In this document: piece by piece, positions 10,541 through 18,823 of the stretch
How positions within the stretch are numbered: position 1 is the stretch's first letter
Layout: every line of letters starts with the position of its first letter
Origin: Symbiodinium natans
Taxonomy: Eukaryota > Sar > Dinophyceae > Suessiales > Symbiodiniaceae
Length of the DNA stretch: 64,000 nucleotides
Assembly: GCA_905221605.1 (NCBI GenBank)
Contig: CAJNDS010000319.1
Coordinates: 15,001-79,000 of the forward strand
Direction: 5' to 3'
Notes under the pieces: generated by a model
Told to the model about the DNA's origin: nothing
The model's database searches: none
The model's input: only the letters and a program-made list of their open reading frames with translations
Program-made: the position numbers and the translations under genes

Positions 10541-10664
10541 CTATCTCCATTCCGGTCACCGATGATGTTCGGTAGTGCTTGCGCATAGTCTCTTTAATGG
10601 CTCGGACAAATCCCGGTACCCATTCTGCCCAGTTTTGCGATTCGTTCATCTCGCCTCTATTTCC
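10509..10664 (-). CDS. Short frameshifted pol segment between protease and integrase frames
   Basis: This 51-residue frame begins at the overlap with the end of the protease/methyltransferase frame and ends with TGA inside the open frame that leads into the zinc ribbon and integrase. Its composition, with a central tryptophan-rich helix, is protein-like. Three phases are used within about 150 bp here, which points to indel decay or assembly error rather than a single programmed shift. Confidence 0.45.
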   Translation of the reverse strand, partial: GNRGEMNESQNWAEWVPGFVRAIKETMRKHYRTSSVTGMEIAERDDNRASW

Positions 10665-12606
10665 GCCATGTTGCTCCGGCTCCCTGTCCTCTAAGATTGA
10701 TTGCCCATCCTATCAACTCTGCGTCGGTGGCTATCGTCGTCGGCTTCCTCCTGGAGTGTCCCATTGGCCCCTGGTCAAAACTGAACAACTTAGTTCCTAG
10801 GATTGCACTCGTCCTATCCCATTCCTCTGTCGCCCACAAAGATGCGTATCCCCCTTCTGGCGTTTCATCCCAATACGTCTCAGGGTCCTGGGGCTGCTCA
10901 ATGAGACACATCGTTGGGGCTCTTAACGGTCGGTGACGTCCCTTTCCTATCACAATGAGCACGCAGGTGCGCAGTATGATGATGTCGTCGTCGCGGCATT
11001 CCTGCTTTTGTGCCCAACTGATGAACGAATATCCCCACCTCTCCGGTCCGTTCCTCGATCGAAGCGGGATCGGACCAGGCCTTTTGTATCTCATCACGGA
11101 TCTTGTTCTGCAGGGTGGTCCGGCTAGCCAGCAAAACACCAAATTAGTCGTAGCCAGCTTCACTAGCCACCACCACGTATCAGGTCGCAGCACGTTCTCC
11201 TCCATGTCAATGTCTATCACATTCATTCCTAACTCATTCGCAATGTCATCGAACTTCCCCCTTGATTTCCCGCAACAGATGTGCACAATAACCCGTTTGC
11301 TTCCTTCAATCGCGTTCCTAATCTTCAAGATTTCTGATCTCGTTTCTCCTTGGGGTTTCTGTGCCTTTCCACCGTCCAATATCTCTTGAGGAGCAAACGG
11401 CCACAAATACCTGGCTATCTCAACTAGCGTTTCTGCCTCGCCGCCGGTACCGATGTTTTTGTCCAGCATCATCATCAAGTCGTCCAACCCCGCGGTCTCG
11501 TCTGCGGCTATCCTATTCAAGATGTGTTTTCTCACCTTCACGCTATCGCTCTGCACCGTTTCCCCGGCGTCCGCTCCTTCAAAGGTGAGCCCTTCTATCT
11601 TGAATGTAGTCTTGCCCGTCCACAGATTCTTCTCCGCATCTCTATTCCCTCCTTCATGGCACTCATCCACCCAATCTATCCATTCTGCCACAGTTTTACC
11701 TCCTTCGTATATACGCTTAGACCTACACCTCTCGGCGAATCGCGGTACTAGTGCATGTATCTCGGGGAACTTCATCGTCTCAATCCATGGATCACATATC
11801 CTCGTCCTTGGTTTGTTGTGAAAACATACCGCTTTGTTACCCGTTAACATCCACTTGTCTAGCAACCTCCCATCGTCATTTCCGGTCTTTCCTATTGGTT
11901 CCTCCTCGTTGTCTCTATCCGTGTCTGAGTCCACGCCTTTGGGGCTATGTTCATCCTGTCTTCCCTCGGCTCGCCTCGGACTGGAGTTTCCTCGCACAGG
12001 CAGTTCAATCGCAAGAGGTGCTGGCATCGCAGGATAGATGTGATAGTCATTTCGCTCATGCTCGCTGACGACCGTCGACGTTCTATCCACCATGTACGGG
12101 ATATCCCCGATAACCTTGAGCACAATTAAGCTCGAGTCTGGCTTGACAAACACAGGGTTAGCACCCGCTAGCCAATGGAATGAATATCCCATTTTCATAC
12201 ATCTCCTCCCCATCGACAGAACAGCAGGGGTACTCTCAAGCATTCTAATCCTCATTGTCTCGGGCATCCCCTGTATGTCCATGCATATCTCTTGCTTAGA
12301 CGTGGTGTTGCCATTGGCGGTGTTGAACCTCACTTTCTTCGCTTCGATGGCCAATTCTTTTTCATCTTGTGTGAGGTCTGCTTCTGCTATAAGATCCATA
12401 GCGCATCCCGAGTCTATCATCCATCGTCTCATTACCGGTGGCAGGCATTGTTGAGCTGATGCCGCTGGTTGACTTTCCTCTCGGCTATCCACGCGAAATC
12501 TCTCATCAACTATACCTATTCTCCTGCATTCTTCCACTATCCTGTCGGCCAACTTCGACGCTGCCTTACCTTCCTCGCCTTGCTCCCCGGCCAATATGTC
12601 CAACAC
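10657..12606 (-). CDS. Copia-type aspartic protease fused to methyltransferase-like domain
   Basis: A 649-residue frame. Residues 58-175 are a retroviral-type aspartic protease: the active-site triad D65-S66-G67 follows RRWMI, and a downstream AVLSMG resembles the conserved ALLSVG segment of copia proteases; it would cleave the polyprotein. Residues about 255-340 form a linker module (FHNKPR ... WTGKTTFKI) also seen in the relic at 16.7-17.0 kb. Residues about 436-640 resemble a cytosine-C5 methyltransferase fold: VIVHICCGKSRG at 439-450 in the SAM-binding position, GPPC at 496-499 with the candidate nucleophile C499, and LIEQP at 568-572 in the place of the ENV motif. The target-recognition part is not identifiable, so activity is uncertain. 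The frame ends in TAG; coding resumes in another frame. Confidence 0.75.
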   Translation of the reverse strand: MLDILAGEQGEEGKAASKLADRIVEECRRIGIVDERFRVDSREESQPAASAQQCLPPVMRRWMIDSGCAMDLIAEADLTQDEKELAIEAKKVRFNTANGNTTSKQEICMDIQGMPETMRIRMLESTPAVLSMGRRCMKMGYSFHWLAGANPVFVKPDSSLIVLKVIGDIPYMVDRTSTVVSEHERNDYHIYPAMPAPLAIELPVRGNSSPRRAEGRQDEHSPKGVDSDTDRDNEEEPIGKTGNDDGRLLDKWMLTGNKAVCFHNKPRTRICDPWIETMKFPEIHALVPRFAERCRSKRIYEGGKTVAEWIDWVDECHEGGNRDAEKNLWTGKTTFKIEGLTFEGADAGETVQSDSVKVRKHILNRIAADETAGLDDLMMMLDKNIGTGGEAETLVEIARYLWPFAPQEILDGGKAQKPQGETRSEILKIRNAIEGSKRVIVHICCGKSRGKFDDIANELGMNVIDIDMEENVLRPDTWWWLVKLATTNLVFCWLAGPPCRTRSVMRYKRPGPIPLRSRNGPERWGYSFISWAQKQECRDDDIIILRTCVLIVIGKGRHRPLRAPTMCLIEQPQDPETYWDETPEGGYASLWATEEWDRTSAILGTKLFSFDQGPMGHSRRKPTTIATDAELIGWAINLRGQGAGATWRK

Positions 12607-12970
12607 ACCTCTTCGGCCAGAGATATCCCGCGCAGCCTTGCCTTTGCTTCTTCAATCACGGGATATCGTTTCATATCATGTTCATACCCTTTCTTGTGCA
12701 CGTTCTTGCATTTTCGAACCATCTTGTCGGCTGGGTGTCCTATCCAATAGCAGATATCCAGCCCTGCTATTCCCGTCTCATCAGAGCCCAATCCCTTGAC
12801 TCTTCTATTGCCCTTCTTCGCACGCTCCCTTCCTACAGTCGTCAAAAGTATCCCCCTATGCGTGCTTTCAGCGCCATCATCCCCTTGTCGTACCACAGGC
12901 ATGGCTGCATAGACCTTGCTATCATCGTTGGCCTGTGGGTTTCGGCCCGCCCCTAGCGAAAACTTGGCCC
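12537..12970 (-). CDS. Gag-pol linker frame
   Basis: This frame is open across the gag stop codon and continues through a basic segment with a Cys/His-poor centre, then overlaps the protease frame out of phase. The gag reading reaches it by -1 slippage on TTTT at about 12959-12962; near 12605 a second shift leads into the protease frame. It has no recognisable catalytic motif. It probably codes the spacer between nucleocapsid and protease. The alternative is ordinary indel decay of a once continuous frame. Confidence 0.5.
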
Positions 12971-15475
12971 TTCCCCATCGGCATGCGGACTTGACGGTCT
13001 CGTCTCCTTCTGCTCTATCTCCACAGTCTCAAACGCTTCTCTAACACTATTCGGGATGGCCTCATGAAGCATTTTACACTTGTCATTTCTGCAGTTGCCA
13101 TATCGGAAATGTTCGAAGCAGTATCCCGCCTTCTTGAGGACCTCCTCCGCCTGACTATATAGATAAATGTCATGTGAATGCTTGCAGTCCGCCGCAGTCA
13201 TCGGGCACGTTCCGCGCGTATAGGGATAGCAGACTCCCCTCTTTCCGAACGGCGACTTTGATCCATATCTATTCTTCGGGTCATCAGCTCTCCCCGCTTG
13301 CGAAAGTCCGTCCCTGCCCCTGCCCACGGATATCCCTCTTCCATAGCCATTTCCCCCTCCGGGCGATGAACTCCTCTGTCTCTCATCTGCGTACGTGCTT
13401 CTTCTATTCAGCGGTGCTCTATACGATCCCTGCTGAGCCGGCATCGCTGCGTACCCACTCGAGAACGCCTGTCGGCTCACCCACATTGAGGCCTCATCTA
13501 TATTCTTATCCGCTCTCCACATCTCCAATCTATCCTTGATTCTCTTTCGCAACCAGGTATGTGTCTTGGCCTCGTCCGGAAGCAATCTCCACGCCTCGAT
13601 ATCGTGATTCAGCACTTGAACTCTCTGTACCTTCGAATGCAACATCCAGCCCAGCTGTTGCTCGCTCCATGTGTTGCCCTTTAGCCCTACAAGGTTCGTG
13701 TGTGCCAGATCCCATCTAGTCATGAATTCTTCCATAGCCTCCTCTTCGGGCTTCCCTGGGAAATGCATAACCTTCGTGCTACTCAGGCCATCGTACAGCA
13801 CCTGGCTCTCCTTAGCTATCGGGATCTCAACATGCTTCACTATCAGCGTAAGCAACCTCATGGCCGTCATCGGTTTTCCATCTCCCACTTTCTGAGTCTT
13901 GTACATCTCCATTTTCACCTTTGCTGACAACGACTCTGACTTTATCGCTCTCTTCAATCCGCTAAATAGCTGGTTCTCTAGCGCAGGGTACTTGAGCTCC
14001 ATGTCTATCATCGCTTCGCTCCTTTCACGTACCTTCAGCACCTGCGTGTAGGCATACTCTCCATCATACAGGTACGCAGCCTTCGCGGTATGCGCAACAT
14101 CACCCAGCCACAATCCTACTTCTCCGGATGATGGCTCTTTCGCTATAGAGATCTCGTTGCATTTTTCCATTCCCCTAGTGTCCTTGATCTTGCTATACCC
14201 CCCGCCGACTGGGTTCCTAAACCTGGCATCATCCCCATCATGATCGCGTCCGCCTGGCGGTCTCGGAAGTCCTGTCCCGGCATATCCTCCCGCATCGAAT
14301 CCCCTTCTATCAGTGGAGCACAGCATGCATAAGTCATCATTGTACTCATAACAGCCGCCACACACCTCTCTTCCGCAGCCTTGGCATGCAATCATCATTT
14401 CTGCCGGTCGAACGCACACGGGGCATCTTCTGAACCTAGTCTCTTCCCCTAACAAACCCCCATCTCCCTGTCTGTCCTTTCTTCCGTGCTCTCTTCTATC
14501 CCCGAATGAACTCGGCGCAGGCGTGGCACCCGCACTTGGTCTCGCCGAACCGGTGTTCGATGCACCTCCTGCAGCCGGCGCCGGCATGGCATACTCGGAG
14601 CTCTGCTTAGCGATCTCACCTATTCTATTCCACATGCTATCCAGCTCTGCCTTGATGCTATCGTTTCGTTTCACCTGTTCCAGCCTCCGTTCATACTCTC
14701 GCACCGTTGCCTCCAACTGCTCATTCTTCTCCTTGAGCTCCAGTAATTCCCTACTTCCCGCTCTCATCCTAGACACCTCATCTCTGCTATCTCGAATCAT
14801 TCGCGCTACCGACTCCGTTACCCCCTTATTCTCCCCTTTCATGCTTTCTATCTCCCTGAGCAAATCAGCGTTCTCCCTTACAATCCGTTCATTCACCGTG
14901 GTCAATCCCTCCAATTGGCTAGTGATCTTGATCACCTGCTGTTCCAACATAGTGCATCTGCTCTCGGTCCTCCTATCTATCACTGTTCCCGTTGTCTCCG
15001 GTCTTGAAGCCTCTATTCCCCGAGCGTTGTCGCTTCTGGCTCTTCCGTCAGCTCCCCCGCCTCCACCGTGACTATCTCGCCCACGTGACATTGTCGGTGG
15101 CCTCCCTATCTCCGCGCTGGTTCCTCGTGTTTTACCTACCCCTTCATTCCGTACACTCTCGTCGATCCGAGCATTGACCAGGACGAACTCGCCCATGACT
15201 TTTTTCTGTTCATCTATCATCCGACTCGATATCGATTCCATCGTCTTTTCCATCTTTCGCACGGTGTCCTTCACCCATGCCTGTTCTCCATTTCTCTTTT
15301 CGTCTATTCGGTCGGTTCTCGCAGCGACAATCTCACACGTCTTGTGGACCTTCGTCATGTTTGCCACAATCTCGGCTACGCTTTTGCGGTTCTTCACTAC
15401 CTCTCTCGCAACGGTCATTATGTGTTCCTTCTGCGCCAGAACCACTTCACTCAGCTTCTTTGTGTCACCACGCAC
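12953..15475 (-). CDS. gag: Gag-like protein with coiled coil and zinc fingers
   Basis: The 840-residue frame occupies the gag position of the copia-like element and should form the particle and bind the element RNA. Residues about 165-270 are a charged heptad-like coiled coil. Residues 351-386 hold eight cysteines spaced C-x2-C-x9-C-x2-C-x4-C-x2-C-x7-C-x2-C, a RING/FYVE-like treble-clef pattern. Residues about 420-700 are a helical capsid-like region. Near the C-terminus are two CCCH fingers: 749-768 (C-x7-C-x6-C-x3-H) and 786-804 (C-x8-C-x4-C-x3-H). Usual copia Gag proteins have one CCHC knuckle, so paired CCCH fingers are distinctive. The first codon is GTG, so the start is unproven. The frame ends in TAG just after a TTTT run; the next pol frame is reached by a -1 slip there. 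Confidence 0.8.
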   Translation of the reverse strand: MRGDTKKLSEVVLAQKEHIMTVAREVVKNRKSVAEIVANMTKVHKTCEIVAARTDRIDEKRNGEQAWVKDTVRKMEKTMESISSRMIDEQKKVMGEFVLVNARIDESVRNEGVGKTRGTSAEIGRPPTMSRGRDSHGGGGGADGRARSDNARGIEASRPETTGTVIDRRTESRCTMLEQQVIKITSQLEGLTTVNERIVRENADLLREIESMKGENKGVTESVARMIRDSRDEVSRMRAGSRELLELKEKNEQLEATVREYERRLEQVKRNDSIKAELDSMWNRIGEIAKQSSEYAMPAPAAGGASNTGSARPSAGATPAPSSFGDRREHGRKDRQGDGGLLGEETRFRRCPVCVRPAEMMIACQGCGREVCGGCYEYNDDLCMLCSTDRRGFDAGGYAGTGLPRPPGGRDHDGDDARFRNPVGGGYSKIKDTRGMEKCNEISIAKEPSSGEVGLWLGDVAHTAKAAYLYDGEYAYTQVLKVRERSEAMIDMELKYPALENQLFSGLKRAIKSESLSAKVKMEMYKTQKVGDGKPMTAMRLLTLIVKHVEIPIAKESQVLYDGLSSTKVMHFPGKPEEEAMEEFMTRWDLAHTNLVGLKGNTWSEQQLGWMLHSKVQRVQVLNHDIEAWRLLPDEAKTHTWLRKRIKDRLEMWRADKNIDEASMWVSRQAFSSGYAAMPAQQGSYRAPLNRRSTYADERQRSSSPGGGNGYGRGISVGRGRDGLSQAGRADDPKNRYGSKSPFGKRGVCYPYTRGTCPMTAADCKHSHDIYLYSQAEEVLKKAGYCFEHFRYGNCRNDKCKMLHEAIPNSVREAFETVEIEQKETRPSSPHADGEGPSFR

Positions 15476-15483
15476 TATCCCAT

Positions 15484-15666
15484 CTATGCATGTGCCGTGA
15501 CCCTCGCCCGGTTCTCTGCAGCCGCATCCAGGACCTTTTTCTTGGATGCGATTTCAAGCCCCCAAGTAGGTGGAGGGTCGTTCACTGAGAGGGCAGTGGT
15601 GGAAGGGATGGTTCCAGGCTGTCGCTTCACCAAGCGCAGCTTGTTGTGTCCAGCGACATTCCCCAT
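15484..15666 (-). CDS. Short ORF just upstream of gag
   Basis: A 60-residue frame ends 9 bases before the first gag codon, in a different frame. Its C-terminal half is Lys/Ala/Arg-rich and could be a frameshifted gag N-terminus, because the gag frame itself begins with GTG rather than ATG. It may equally be leader sequence. No motif is recognised. Confidence 0.25.
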   Translation of the reverse strand: MGNVAGHNKLRLVKRQPGTIPSTTALSVNDPPPTWGLEIASKKKVLDAAAENRARVTAHA

Positions 15667-15837
15667 CTGTAAGGAACTACTCAGGAAACCATTTTATTTG
15701 CTGGATATCCAAAGCAATCGTGTCATGAAGGTAGAAAAAAAGACGTACTTCCGGATTGAGGGATTTTGTGGGGACGCAGTGCTTCTGCAGGGCCCTATCA
15801 CTCGAGGAGTGGTTTGGAACAGCAACATCGATCTCTG
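15667..15837. other. Candidate 5' flank of the copia element; no gene
   Basis: No coding signal. The 5' LTR of the copia-like element would be expected hereabouts, but there is no matching copy at the other end to define it. Confidence 0.3.
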
Positions 15838-15932
15838 TACATAATTGTAAGCGCTTGCGCGCACCGCCTCGGCAGCCGGGCCGGCCCCAGGACAGGAAAG
15901 GAGGAAAGAGGGTTTCTGCAAAAAAAGGGGAG
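15838..15932 (+). repeat. Dispersed repeat, copy 1 (inverted partner at 62.3 kb)
   Basis: A GC-rich segment of about 90 bp, with GCTTGCGCGC and CCTCGGCAGCCGGGCCGG, followed by a purine run ending in A7GGGG. Its reverse complement recurs at 62262-62348 with only a few differences. The two copies are 46 kb apart in opposite orientation, as expected for a dispersed short element. It is not coding. Confidence 0.75.
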
Positions 15933-16311
15933 GGGTCCAGGTCCGGGGCCGCCGACGCACAGGACCCCCCACAGCATCGGTTTCCAGCACCTCCAAGGGA
16001 TGAGGGGGGTCCCACAGGGCGGGGGGTGGGGGGGGGTGGCGTCACAAAATCTGGCATGGGGAAGGAGGCCCGATCCGGGTCTGCTTGTTCCAGACGCTTC
16101 TCGGCAGGAAGCCGAGGCGAATTTATGCATGGTTCATGTTAATACACGAAAGGGTTTGGGCACCTGGTGCTTAGGGCTTGTGGCTCGAAGTGCGCTGGGT
16201 ATCTCGATGCTTGAGATTTAATTATGGCTCAGGGCATAGGGCCAGCCCAAAGAGCTTGGTATCCGGATGCCGTCTTCCCTAAACTAAGGAGTCCTAGTCC
16301 TTGCGCCCACC
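15933..16311. other. No recognisable gene; G-rich tract
   Basis: Contains a G-run-rich stretch at about 16014-16036 (GGGCGGGGGGTGGGGGGGGG pattern) that could form G-quadruplexes. No supported coding frame. Confidence 0.4.
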
Positions 16312-16977
16312 TTGCGCTCTGGTCCAGGATCTGCAAGTTTTCCCAGTTTCCCAAGCTTCGGTGGTCTCCAGACTGTCGCTCAGAGTGCTGCTTCTGGTTC
16401 GTCCACTACAGAGCTGAGAGAGGGCAATGAGCTGCAGGAAATCCTTACGACCTACTTGGATGATGGATGTTTCTGCGGTGATCCTTCTGGTACTCCCTTC
16501 ATGCCGGAATCCGAGCAGGATGAGGTGTCAGATGCGATTGCCCTGACCCAAGATGCATCGTTCAGAAGAGCTACGGAGCGGATGAGACTCGAGATCTACC
16601 CCAACTGGCCTCTACCAACTCCACCTACGTTTGCGTGGGGGAAAAAACCATTGTGGGGCGAATGGGAAGCAAAGTGACATCAAGTCTTTCCTCCAAGTTA
16701 CACATCCGACTTCTGGTATCATGATATCAGACGCAATGTGCTTGTGAGATTTCATTCCCAACGGCGAAGGAAGATGTTTGTGCCAACGCCCTCTGGGCTG
16801 CCGAGAACCGTTCAATGGGCTGCACTTACTGGTCGTCGTCGTACTTTCGCTGCGCTACAAATCAACAACGCCAAACAGATCATTGAGGACTCCTGGGTTG
16901 ACGTCGATCCCAAGCCGGGAAGTTTCTTGAGTGAGTCGTGGCGTGGGCGAACGGAGTTTGAACTCTGCATCGAGTGA
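16312..16977 (+). pseudogene. Relic of a second copia-like pol, linker module
   Basis: Two plus-strand frames, 16312-16677 and about 16690-16977, separated by a stop and probably a shift. The second carries FHSQRRRKMFVPT ... GRRRTF ... ESWRGRTEFEL, which parallels the module at residues 255-340 of the protease frame at 11.6-11.9 kb (FHNKPRTRICDPW ... WTGKTTFKI). The first frame has an acidic segment and a Trp/Pro-rich end that would precede the module. No protease, integrase or RT is found beside it. It is most likely an isolated fragment of another family, in opposite orientation to the main element. Confidence 0.45.
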
Positions 16978-17220
16978 ATCTTGTCAATTTCAGAACCGCA
17001 CAGAAGCGACATGTGTGAGACTCAAGCTACTTCGCTATGTACATTTGCCGTTTTCCAGAAGGCCTTGAGCTGCAGTCGAGAACTTATGCGAATCAATAGG
17101 GAGGATCTCTTTGAAGTGCGCAAGGCGCAGGGGGAGTGTGAAGCTCCTCCGATCCTCTGAAACATCGAAGGCCTTTTTTAGGATCGAAAACAAGATGCAG
17201 GCGCGCAAGGGTTCGTGCCT
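16978..17220. other. No recognisable gene
   Basis: AT-balanced sequence with no supported frame or repeat. Confidence 0.4.
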
Positions 17221-17341
17221 TTCGTATAGGGCTTGGGTCCACTAGGGTTTAGGGGGTTTGGTGTTTAGCGCTTCTCTTGGTTCCCTACTTTGATTTCCTT
17301 CTTTCTCTCTTTCCAGAGACAAAGGTCAAAACAAAAGGGAC

Positions 17342-17380
<39 letters not shown>

Positions 17381-17960
17381 ACTCGCGTCCTGAGCCCTAA
17401 GGCCTAAACACTTCAGTTGAAACCAGGGCATGCCTTAAACCCTGACACCTGGTGGTGCCTCTGCCGTGCGGTGTACGGTGTACAGAGAAATGTGTATCCA
17501 CCCACTGCGCTACCCGGGTCCCCGTGCGATTCGGGTTGTCGAACCCTAAGCCCGAAAGCTTAAATGAGCGGTCAACCCTAAACCCTATACTTAAAAACCT
17601 CCAAAAGACTTTTGTCCAGACCCCAAGGGGGCCCAGCATGCCCCCGTTTTGGCTGAGCAGTCCAGTAGGGTAAACTTTAAACCTTTTGGGTCTATAAGTC
17701 CCTACAAAAGGCAAGATTAAGTTTTGCCGGGCGCTCGGTACCTGAGTTGGAGCCCAAGTTTGGACCTAAAAAATGTATATCCACTCCCTGAAAAGGGGCT
17801 AGATTCGTTTTTGGTTTTAAGGCAGAGGTTTTACGGTTTCAGATTTGGGTTTGGGGCGTTTGGCAGGTTGAGGGTTTAGGGTTACTGTCTAAGGTTTTCG
17901 TTTTGGGTTTAGGGTTAAGGTCTGGGATTTGTCAGGTTTAGGTTTAGGGCTTAGGGCCAA
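17221..17960. repeat. Degenerate TTTAGGG telomere-like DNA
   Basis: Interrupted TTTAGGG / CCCTAAA words occur at about 17236-17262, 17384-17402, 17571-17586 and most densely 17868-17958. TTTAGGG is the telomere repeat type of plants and of dinoflagellates. The words are not in a clean tandem array, so this is interstitial or decayed rather than a chromosome end. Confidence 0.6.
17342..17374. repeat. (CA)n microsatellite
   Basis: An uninterrupted run of about 16 CA dinucleotides, ending in CATACACACTCGC. Confidence 0.95.
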
Positions 17961-17966
17961 GACCTT

Positions 17967-18361
17967 GCAAACCATCAAAATGGCAAATTTTTGTGATTTT
18001 TGACTATTTGGGCCTTCACAAACCTTGAATCAAGGCCAAAACACAGGGATTGTCCCTAGTTTTGCCTTGGAAACCGCCAAAATGGCAAATTTTGTGATTT
18101 TTGACCATTTTGCGCTTTCACAAACCTTGAATTAATTAAGGCCAAAGCACAGGGATTTTCCCTCATTTGGCGGCCTTGGAAATGCCGAAATGGCCAATTT
18201 CAGGGATTTTGACCATTTTGAGTCTCACAAACCCTGAATTAAGGCAAAAACATAAGGTTTTTCGATAGTTTGGCGGCCTTGGAAACCACCAAAATGCCAA
18301 ATGTTTGTGATTTTCGACCATTTTGGGCTTTCACAAACCCTGAAGTAAAGTAAGTCCCTAG
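17967..18361. repeat. Satellite-like tandem repeat, about 105 bp x 4
   Basis: Four successive copies begin near 17967, 18069, 18179 and 18282. Each has AAANCNNCCAAAATGGCAAAT, then GTGATTTTTGACCATTTTG, then TTTCACAAACCYTGAA and an AAGGCCAAA...CAGGGATT spacer ending CCTTGG. Divergence of about 15-20% indicates an old array. No coding potential. Confidence 0.8.
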
Positions 18362-18419
18362 ATTGGTGACAGGTGTACCGAATGTTGTTCTCTGTTTCCC
18401 AACCGCTGTACGGGATTGT

Positions 18420-18720
18420 TTTACATACCTCGGCGATCCCTGGAGTGCCTTCCCGAGAATTTTAGTGGAATGCCCGCCGAATCTTGCAGAGTATGCCTGG
18501 AGCGCCCTCACCCAAAAAAGCAAGCAGAGCATAGAATCCCGCCCGCACAGAGAGTCCTACAACAAATCCCACAAGAGTGACTACCCCAAAAAATCTTGCA
18601 GAGAATTCCGCAGGGTACCCCTGCAGTCAATCCTGCTGAGAAACCCACAAGCAACCCTGGAGCGCTCACGAGAGAAGCGAATTTTTGCGGAGTACCCGCC
18701 CGCACAGAATCCAGCTTCTC
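18420..18720. repeat. Degenerate CTGCAGAG/AATCC minisatellite
   Basis: Words of the form AATCTTGCAGAG, CCTGGAGCGC, AATCCTGCTGAG and AATCCCGCC recur irregularly with a spacing of about 10-12 bp. It looks like a decayed short-period array; exact period and boundaries need computation. Confidence 0.4.
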
Positions 18721-18823
18721 CGGGGGGCACTTAGGGATTCTCCAGGTCTCTGTGGGTAGGCACTCCACGTAAGGGGTCAAGCTTTAAGAAGAAACCCACG
18801 GGATCTCGGAAAGCCTTATAGAA

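Larger units (their letters stand above)
3636..15666 (-). mobile_element. Ty1/copia-like LTR retrotransposon, frameshifted and 3'-truncated
   Basis: Read from high to low coordinates the order is gag, aspartic protease, methyltransferase-like domain, zinc ribbon, integrase, 2OG-oxygenase-like domain, unidentified ORFs, reverse transcriptase. Protease before integrase before RT is the copia (Pseudoviridae) order. The frame changes near 12.96, 12.61, 10.66, 10.52, 6.5, 5.85 and 5.12 kb, so this copy cannot make one polyprotein unless some changes are programmed shifts or assembly errors. The RT frame stops at 3636, before any RNase H, and nothing downstream continues it. I could not find LTRs or target-site duplications by eye. 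Isoleucine is usually ATA and arginine often AGA/AGG, unlike the GC-rich coding remnant at 47.5-49 kb. Confidence 0.9.

Noticed and set aside
3667-15500. Many plus-strand frames of 60-250 codons opposite the copia-like element
   Set aside because: They lie antisense to frames with clear protease, integrase and RT motifs and show only Ser/Pro/Leu-rich shadow composition.
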